DNA of 64,000 bases from Patiria miniata (lineage: Eukaryota > Echinodermata > Asteroidea > Valvatida > Asterinidae), in contig NW_024037069.1 of the NCBI RefSeq assembly GCF_015706575.1, positions 30,649,315 through 30,713,314 of the forward strand. Reading direction: 5' to 3'. The position numbers and the translations under genes are program-made. The notes under the pieces were generated by a model. It was not told the DNA's origin, did not search any database, and was given only the letters and a program-made list of their open reading frames with translations. Of the stretch, positions 57,275-64,000 are shown one piece after another. Each line of letters starts with the position of its first letter. Positions within the stretch are counted from its first letter, which is position 1.

Positions 57275-57680
57275 ACCACCTCTTGCCGGGATTTTTTTTG
57301 CCGAAAACTTCGATTTTCGCAAAAGGCAAAATTTTCCAGCCAAACGTCACAAATACTGATTCCCAAGAGTCATTTAAACAGTATTTGTACGATAACAATT
57401 TCTTGCCGAAATCGCAATTTTTTTCAATACTCCATGGTGTGCACTGGATTGTCAATTGTAGAACAAAAGGCCGTGCACAACGGTCAATTCAAGATCAACA
57501 CAGTCCGCCTCCACAGACTTCACGGACTTTGCGTGTGTGTACAAAAGGCATGAGGGATCAGCGTGTTTAGACGTCACCCGGAGGCGAGTCGAGGCGATCT
57601 TGACGTTTTAACCCGTCAGCCGCGCCTGTGTATAAAACAGCCAGTGCGTGTTATCACGTCCTCCGATGCGAACTGGTTAA
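57275..57680. repeat. Interspersed repeat, copy 2 (uninterrupted)
   Basis: This 406-bp unit matches the two halves of 45074-45823 and shows the empty site of the hAT insertion there (ATTGTAGAACAAAAGGCCGTG). Conserved parts include TTTAGACGTCACCCGGAG and GTGTTATCACGTCCTCCGA. Both copies have the same orientation. A short frame is similar in both, but the differences do not look codon-aware. Immediately upstream lies a fragment resembling the 44253 MITE. Confidence 0.82.
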
Positions 57681-58120
57681 GACTTGCCAAATATATGCGC
57701 TCACTAGAAACAGTCATAAGAAATGTATTTTTTCCAGTGATAATTTGTTCCCCGTTTCTGCCATGTAAACGTCCGTTTGCGTCCGGGTTTCATTTTGATA
57801 ACAAAATACCAAGAATTTGGACAACAAATATTCCACCCATATTTTTACTCAACTTGGCAGCGCTACTAGAAGTACACTTTATCATAGTGTAAATGGAAAC
57901 CTTCTTTTGTGCGTAGCTTCTCTATAGTTGAAAAGTTGCGTTTTATACAAGTGCATTGTATAGCCACATCAATTGTTTGCCCCGTGTAACATAAACATTA
58001 GTAGCGTACAATAGTTTGAAAAAGATTGTTAACAATGAAAGGAGCCCAATTTGGTTTGCATCCATTTGAATGAAGGTTCCACACTGCAAAACTTCATGAC
58101 ATTGTCACCAGCGCGACGCA
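57681..58120. other. Unassigned stretch
   Basis: No recognised gene. The frame at 57563-57892 starts inside the repeat and reads out of it, so it is not supported. Confidence 0.4.
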
Positions 58121-58128
58121 GTCATCAG

Positions 58129-58434
58129 CATGGGCGTCGCTAGGATAGGGCAAGGGGGCGCTTACCCCCACCCCCACCCCGGAAAAGGCAAAACAGTACG
58201 AGGAAAACAAAAACAAAAAAGAAGAGAAAGGACTTATTTGCTATTAATTAATTGAATACACATTTGACAGAAATGGGCGTCTGTGTGGGTGTAATGGGGG
58301 TGGGTGGGTATGATGTCCCCCCGCCCACCCTAAAAAAAAAAATGATAATTTGAGAATATGCTAGAGAAAGTACCAGTATTTTCGGGGAAAATGTGCTTCC
58401 CCCCCCCCCGAAACAAATCATGGCGACGCCCATG
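58129..58434. mobile_element. G-tract hAT MITE, copy 2 (8-bp TSD)
   Basis: Starts CATGGGCGTCGCTAGGATAG and ends ATGGCGACGCCCATG. Perfect 8-bp duplications GTCATCAG flank it (58121-58128 and 58435-58442). The interior has GGGGGCGC, CCACCCCCACCCC and a C run near the right end. The termini match those of 28352 and 60196, but the interior differs, so it is a relative rather than a close copy. 306 bp, non-coding. Confidence 0.92.
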
Positions 58435-58442
58435 GTCATCAG

Positions 58443-58898
58443 TAGCGAACAACGCACAGGTCTAGGGGCTTGTCGAGACCCTGGCTTCGTCTTCGTTTTC
58501 GGCTTAAGGAGATTTTACGGCCCCCGGCTTTGGGACCGCCAGCTGCATTTTTGGTGCCCGTTATGCTTCAGGAAGACTCAATCGGTTGACTTGGAGACAA
58601 AGGTTCAAATATTTCCATTTGGTTGCCTCTCAGTGATTCAGAACTTGGAGACACAGCTGAAGCCGAAGACGAAACAATGGTTTCGGATAACCCCTTATAT
58701 AAAGACCCAGGTCAGTTATGACCCGGAATATGGGTCATATTTTGACCCGATGCTTTCCCGGTTCAAAATGACACTTTTATTATCTGTATAGAAATCATCC
58801 GTACACGATTAAGGACGGTGAAATCATCCAGAACTCTAAGCCACCGATGATCCTTCATCTCTCTCACCACACCAGACGGTCCTCTCACTGATGAGAAG
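58443..58898. other. Unassigned stretch with foldback character
   Basis: GGCTTCGTCTTCGTTTTCGG near 58483 partly pairs with CTGAAGCCGAAGACGAAAC near 58650, suggesting a decayed inverted-repeat element. A second motif set at 58700-58780 (GACCCGGAA, TTTTGACCC, TCAAAATGACACTTTT) resembles part of the 2650-2860 MITE. The 132-codon frame from 58393 starts inside the hAT element and is not credible. Confidence 0.4.
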
Positions 58899-59093
58899 CA
58901 GGGATGTAGTTGAGGACATCACAAGTCCAGTCACAAGTGAATCACAAGTCCAGTCCAGTGGATGAACAATAGCAAAGGAATGCCTTGGTCAAAGCTCATT
59001 TGAATAGCTTGTGAGTTGAATAGGGACTGGAGGACTTGTGATGGACTTGTGATGGACTTACAGGGACTTGAGAAGGATCCGACTACATCCCCG
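58899..59093. mobile_element. Small hAT-like MITE rich in GGACTTGTGAT
   Basis: CAGGGATGTAGTTGAGGACA at the left and GGATCCGACTACATCCCCG at the right form imperfect inverted ends. Subterminal ATCACAAGTCCAGT units on the left face GGACTTGTGATGGACTTGTG units on the right. No clean target duplication found. 195 bp. Confidence 0.6.
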
Positions 59094-59647
59094 AGAACAG
59101 GGCAGTGACTGAAATGTCTACGAACTTCAAACGACCTCTTAGTTACATGCATGGGTTTTTTTTTTTTTACATTTTACGCTTTAAAGCAAATTTTCTCCAA
59201 ACGCCTTTGGAATATAAATACAAAAAATGATCACATCTTTCACAGCATTCCCAGTGAACTTGCCCAAAAGTACAGCCTGGAGTAATCTGGCTATCATGCA
59301 TCCCTGCCAGTCATCGGCGCGGAATGATCTTCCTTGACATCTCCCCGTACATGATGTGATAACTCGAGGCAAGCTATATCCCGGAAGCTCCCCACTGCCT
59401 CGCGCTAGTCATTCACAGAGGAGGCAACAGCAATCAGTATTGATCAGTGCACGGTGTGTTGCCCTCGGAAGTGAAAAATATCCTACCAGTTGAGGTTTTT
59501 TAATCCCGGGAGAACTCCTGAACATCGCTAATATTTTTGCTTTCCATTTCACGAGAGGAGTCACGTGCTGAAGCAAAATTTATAAATTGATTTGATGCAG
59601 CTACCATAGTTGTCTCCGAGGAAGCTCACCGAGTGCGTTCCCGTTTA
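59094..59647. other. Unassigned stretch
   Basis: Contains a poly-T run at 59156-59168. No recognised gene or repeat. Confidence 0.4.
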
Positions 59648-59850
59648 TTAGAGGCATATAGGATCATTAGTTTTTCATGCATTTAGTTTGTTTCCAATAA
59701 TAACACCACTCAAAATCCAAAGAAGAGTGTCCAATACCTAACCTGTTGAAGTTTCAGCTCAGTAATTATAGTAAACTTTTCGAGAAAACAGTGCAAAGCC
59801 ATACGCAACCTTTTGATCACGAAACACGATTTCGTCTATGGCACTCTTTT
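59648..59850 (+). repeat. Dispersed repeat, copy 1 (partner at 63803-64000)
   Basis: Begins TTAGAGGCATATAGGATCAT and shares CCAATAATAACACCACTCAA, then GAAGTTTCAG and CACGAAACACGATTTCGTCT with 63803-64000. The right boundary is taken where similarity to the partner can no longer be followed, because the partner reaches the window end. Confidence 0.8.
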
Positions 59851-60187
59851 TTTCAAAAATCAGTCAACTCACTGATCGTTGGAATTCACATATACTTCCG
59901 GATTCTTCCAAATGACAGCAAGCCAGACGGACTAATTTCACGGGTTTTTTAGTACCAGTACGATCTTTATTTCAAGTAAGCCATTTGATATTAATTCGGT
60001 GGGTTTCTTTTGGGATGAATGAAAACGATCCCACGCCGTTAAGACTTGCCAAAAAAAACCCAAGCAAGCGGGCCTCAAACGTCAGAGCGCGTGCGACGTG
60101 TGTGCAAGCATAGTGCAATTTCATGATGGCATGTAATTGTGGTCTTCTTACTACCAATATTGAAATTGAAATGCTGATAAAGAACGG
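59851..60187. other. Unassigned stretch
   Basis: No recognised gene; it may include the continuation of the repeat starting at 59648. Confidence 0.4.
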
Positions 60188-60195
60188 GTAACAAG

Positions 60196-60516
60196 CATGG
60201 GCGTCGCCAGGATTTTTTTCCGGGGGGGGGGGGGGGGGGGGGCAAAGCCAGGTTTTTTTTTCGGGGGGGGGGGGGCAAAGCAAATTTTCCCCCGAAATTC
60301 CTTAACTTTTTCATTATATTCACAATTTATCATTTTTCCGAGCGTGAGCAGGGGAGCATTTGCCCTACCCCCCCCCCCCCATCAAATTAACAGCAATGGC
60401 TTCGCACCTCTTTTTCTTTTCTTTTTTCCCCTCTTTTTTTCCTTCTTTTTTTTCGTTTTTCAGGGGGGGGGGGAGGCAAGTGCCCCCCTTGCCCCCCCCC
60501 CCTCGCGACACCCATG
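60196..60516. mobile_element. G-tract hAT MITE, copy 3 (8-bp TSD)
   Basis: Starts CATGGGCGTCGCCAGGATTT and ends TCGCGACACCCATG. Perfect 8-bp duplications GTAACAAG flank it (60188-60195 and 60517-60524). Its interior parallels 28352-28628: G runs then GCAAA, C runs, CGCACCTCTTTTTCTTTTC, a G run, GCAAGTGCCCCCCTTGC and a C run. The G run at 60222 is 21 long. 321 bp, non-coding. Confidence 0.92.
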
Positions 60517-60620
60517 GTAACAAGAAACAATCGCACTCTGGAATTCTCCACGAATTTCTCTTTTGTTCTCCCTTCGAAGACAACACAGATTACGGAAGCC
60601 CAGGTCTGGTCTTTGCCGCG
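60517..60620. other. Short gap between two G-tract elements
   Basis: About 100 bp separates two hAT-like elements. It has no feature of its own. Confidence 0.4.
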
Positions 60621-61097
60621 CATAGGCGTAGCCAGCAGGGGGGGGGGGGGGGGGGGGTAAGGGGGGTATTTACCCCCCAATATTTTGTAAAGACTGCCTT
60701 TTTCCATTCAAATGCCCTTTTTTTTTCAACGGGCTTATCCCCCCCCCCCCAATAATTTGTAAAGAGTGCCCTTTTTTTTCTACACAAGTGCCTTTTTCAA
60801 AAAAAGAAGTGGTGCCCTTTTTTGTGGCATCTGCCGTTTTGGGTGCCTTTTTCAGAATTTCGCACATGTATCGCCCAGAAAAGCACCATATATTGGCCCT
60901 TTGGGTGCATAATTGTCGGTTTTGAACAGCGCCCCAATCGACAGATTGTTTGTGTCCCCCCCCCCTCGCTTTTTGATTTTACGGAGGCCAAGTGTCCGGA
61001 GAAAAAACCTGTCTACATTTCACAACGGATGTGCAAGTGCCCTTTTCAAACAAAATTACCCCCCCCCCCCAATAAAAATGACGGTGCTACGCCCCTG
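60621..61097. mobile_element. G-tract hAT-like MITE with GTGCCTTTTT repeats
   Basis: The left end CATAGGCGTAGCCAGCAGGG and right end GGTGCTACGCCCCTG form inverted termini (CAGGGGCGTAGC when reverse-complemented). GCCGCG occurs just outside both ends, but not as a clean 8-bp duplication. The left side has a G run of about 20. The interior holds several GTGCC(C)TTTTT units and C runs before AATAATTTGTAAAG and AATAAAAATG. 477 bp, non-coding. Confidence 0.75.
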
Positions 61098-63802
61098 CCG
61101 CGTGGATGGTTTTTTCAATTACATTCACCTGTCATTCCATAGGAACCTATCTGCCTGTCTAGGTCCGAGCTTTTCCTGATATGACTATTGCTTTGACGGG
61201 TCCGGGACTCCTCGGACCAATGGCGCTGCAAAGTTCAACCACCTTGGGCTATGATACATCCTGCAGCCTATAGGCGCCTTTTGCTGACTACTTACCTATA
61301 GGCTGAAGTCCTAAGGTATCTCAATAATGATCAAGCAGAAATGTCACGCCTGGTTGCTGCACACAATGTCACAAAATGAAAGGCAGCAAAACTTGCACAA
61401 ATGTACATTTCGAGAAAAGACTAGTACAAAATGCATAAAAAGATTAGTAACCAATGCATAACGACCGAAGTCTGTGATGTCATTTCAGTGGATTCATACA
61501 GAATTGAAAGAGTGCTAACTAAAAGTGGATCGATATCCGAACAATCTGTCAAAATTACCAAATCCAATTGATTAATTGGTTTCATTATTTGTGATAAATT
61601 GAATTATGCATTGTGCTGAATTGTCACAATTAGTTGTTAACAGTTCAAATGAAAAAAAGATATTTTTTTTAAATACTTTTAATTTGAAAACAAAGCAATA
61701 ATTGATATCTCCTACATCGAAGACGACATTTTAATATATTAAAAATCACAAATTTTACCACTGTTATATCTCCGAAATGCTGAACAATAATATATTTACT
61801 AGATTAGGGGTTTTTTTTTTGGGGGGGGGGCACATATATATTTTAGTCGAGATGAACTTGATTCCTTTAAGGAATTGGGTTTGGCACCGACAAAAACGTC
61901 AGCGAATATGTGCCCGTGACTTAGAAATGCATGACCCGCAGTAAAAAAATAAGAGCACTGCCGCGATGTAAAAAAAAATTGGGTTGATAAAGCTGAATGC
62001 ATTACCTTCACAGAAAGGCTGCGTAAACAACATCCACTCAGGTACCGCGGACTACAGGGGACCTCGTTACGGCGCCACAATCAACTCATTCTCGCCAGGC
62101 TGGTTCGGTTATGAGGTTAAGAAGGTGGCAATTGTATTGTTTTATGAGCGGGGAATAAGGTCGTCGATCTGCGTACTGTGGGGTCGATTAGATTCGAGTT
62201 TGAGGTATGAGGACCCCAAAAAAATCAGCCTCACTTCAGTCTTGGGCACTCGCACTTGTTATTTTTTTCCCCTAATGTGCGCATTTTCGTCAACGCCGTT
62301 CACGATATATTCTTGTATAGGCCTACGCGTTTTACATGCGCGCTTGTTAATGTATCAAAGTCAATGGGGCTGATGACCAGAATTACGCGATATAGAATAG
62401 AACGAGTTTTTGAGGGTTTTCGGAGTTGTCTGCGCCCCCCCCCCCCCGGCGCCGAGTCTTCGCTGTTGTGAAGTGACATTTATGACAATACCCTGTCGAC
62501 ATTCAGAGGGTTGCAGACCAGTAAATAAACTTCCATAGACCCTAATGGTAAATGCTCCCAATTCAGAAATTCGGGAAAAATACTCACAACTCTCCAAGGT
62601 GTTCGAGACACACATCAAATTAAAGCTTATTTCATCATCTTTCATTTTCTTTTCAATTTTCGGGGGGTCAACTGATGACTTTTAGGAAAAATGTCTATCC
62701 GAAGATGATCACCCCTGAAAAAGTCCTGAAGCCCATCGCCATTTTGAAAAACGATGCGTACACTCCATTGCAAAATAGAGCGCTTTAAGGGCCCCAATTT
62801 CATCCAAATTGAACGGAACTACAAGCTCACAGTCCTGTGCACGGCTTCCACTCATATTTTTTTACAAACTCTCAAGTTCATGGCCCACAGCATGTTCAAA
62901 TACTGAAGATTTTGAGGGCATGCAAATCGTGATTTGGCCGGCGTAGGCAAAGTTCGGACCGATTTACTAGTCTGCAACCAGAGGGATCTGGGCACTCAGG
63001 GCACGCTATCAATTCTATCACGAAGGGCAAGGCCCCCTTCCATGGCGAAAGCACGTGCTAGCTAATATAAAAATAATCCGTCACGTGCCAGTTGCTTTGC
63101 ACAATATAGCCTGAAAGTTCACCCTATAGTGCGCTTCCAGACCGGCGAATAGGAAAATTAGCGTGCACAAATTCTCGAATTTGCAATTATTTTTGGTGCC
63201 TTTTTGATTTCCCAAGAAACTCACCCTCGAAAGAGGCCTTTGCTTCTAGCATCTCCATTTATTATAGAAACTGAAAAACCGCCTGACGTGAAAAAAGAAA
63301 TATCGTGCCAAAGAATGACCTCTCAATTCCGAAAATCTAATACACATGTGGACTAGTGGAACCCAGAGCACTCGTACAAAGATGAACATTTATGAAATGA
63401 TTTTGTGACGGTCATTGGGTGAAAACTAAGACTGGAAAATGAGACTGAGGCCTAGGCCTAAATGTCTTTTAGGATAAAATTCCAAAATGACTGTGAACAA
63501 AACGGCAAACTCAAGCTCTGCATAGAGCATCTACAATATATTAGAAAGTGATAAATTTGTTGAATTACGAGTACGATTATAGTATGAAATAGACAGACTG
63601 ACCTCCGCCCTGAAGCAAGGCTAGCGAACAAAAAAATGAAATTAGATAGCATCCAAACTCGGAGAACTGACCGATGATGAGGAGCGGAGAATTCCTTGAC
63701 TGATTTTATCGAGAAGGTTACCCATTGGCGCCATGCATCCTTAGCATCCTTGGCCGTACTAATAATATGCAACTGATCATGATACTGTACACCTGATACC
63801 AA
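61098..63802. other. Unassigned stretch
   Basis: No gene is recognised. T/G runs occur at 61808-61829 and a C run at 62436-62448. The 129-codon frame at 61984-62373 and the 114-codon minus frame at 63458-63802 show no known domain. The sequence around 62900-63100 is unremarkable. Confidence 0.35.
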
Positions 63803-64000
63803 TTAAAGGCATATGGGATTATTTGCTCTTCGTGCATTTTGTTCGCTTCCAATAATAACACCACTCAAAATCCGAAGAAGAATGTTCAAAATCTAACCTG
63901 TGGAAGTTTCAGATCAGTAGATATTACACTGTTCGAGAAAACACTGAAAAGCATGCACGACCTTTTGACCACGAAACACGATTTCGTCTAAAAGTACTCT
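63803..64000 (+). repeat. Dispersed repeat, copy 2, cut by the window end
   Basis: Begins TTAAAGGCATATGGGATTAT and matches 59648-59850 with scattered substitutions, including TCCAATAATAACACCACTCA and ACCACGAAACACGATTTCGT. A TTAA start followed by AGG resembles the ends of the TTAA MITE family, so it may be another TTAA-type element, but the right end is outside the window. Confidence 0.75.

Noticed and set aside
57563..57892. Frame shared in part with the copy at 45.7 kb, suggesting a conserved peptide
   Set aside because: Differences between the copies are scattered across codon positions, and the frame reads out of the repeat at its end, so shared ancestry of the DNA explains the similarity.

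Overview
The window looks like non-coding-rich animal nuclear DNA, most likely from an echinoderm. It is AT-rich and mostly intergenic or intronic. It is crowded with short non-autonomous DNA transposons (MITEs), tRNA-derived SINEs, minisatellites and homopolymer runs, and no operon-like gene packing is visible. The echinoderm guess rests mainly on the one confident gene, a secreted multi-copy peptide precursor resembling the echinoderm 'AN peptide' neuropeptide precursors. It is an inference from recalled family traits, and I cannot name the class or species.

The only convincing coding exon is 54677-55579 (+), 300 codons. It has a signal peptide, an acidic spacer, six tandem KR-bounded repeat units and a short terminal unit. 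It sits directly behind a strong splice acceptor (54663/54664), so its 5' UTR must begin in an upstream exon. A possible first non-coding exon with CCAAT and CRE-like boxes and a consensus splice donor lies at about 31200-31579, which would give a first intron of about 23 kb. That link is speculative. Every other long reading frame I checked is unrecognised, lies in repeats, or is a shadow.

Layout. 1-10 kb: palindromic GATATC satellite, a foldback MITE, a tRNA-Gly-like SINE split by a TTAA-flanked MITE, a roughly 320-bp tandem duplication and a 43-bp minisatellite. 10-22 kb: second SINE copy, a nested pair of elements (12.66-13.0 kb), a GACC-rich array and a GAGTC-rich element. 22-31 kb: a diverged tandem duplication carrying a TTAGGG-containing insert, a mariner-like foldback MITE, and two hAT-like elements. 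31-45 kb: candidate promoter and exon, a second mariner-like foldback copy, a MULE-like foldback element with a 9-bp target duplication, and a second TTAA element. 45-54 kb: nested hAT insertion, a 1.3-kb TTACCCA-rich TIR element, further hAT-like MITEs, and second copies of the 12.7-kb elements. 54.6-57 kb: the peptide gene. 57-64 kb: another cluster of G-tract hAT MITEs and a repeat that runs off the end.

The mobile elements are all non-autonomous; no transposase or reverse-transcriptase frame is visible. Several insertions keep intact target-site duplications or can be compared with an uninterrupted second copy in the same window, so the relative order of insertion can be read directly.
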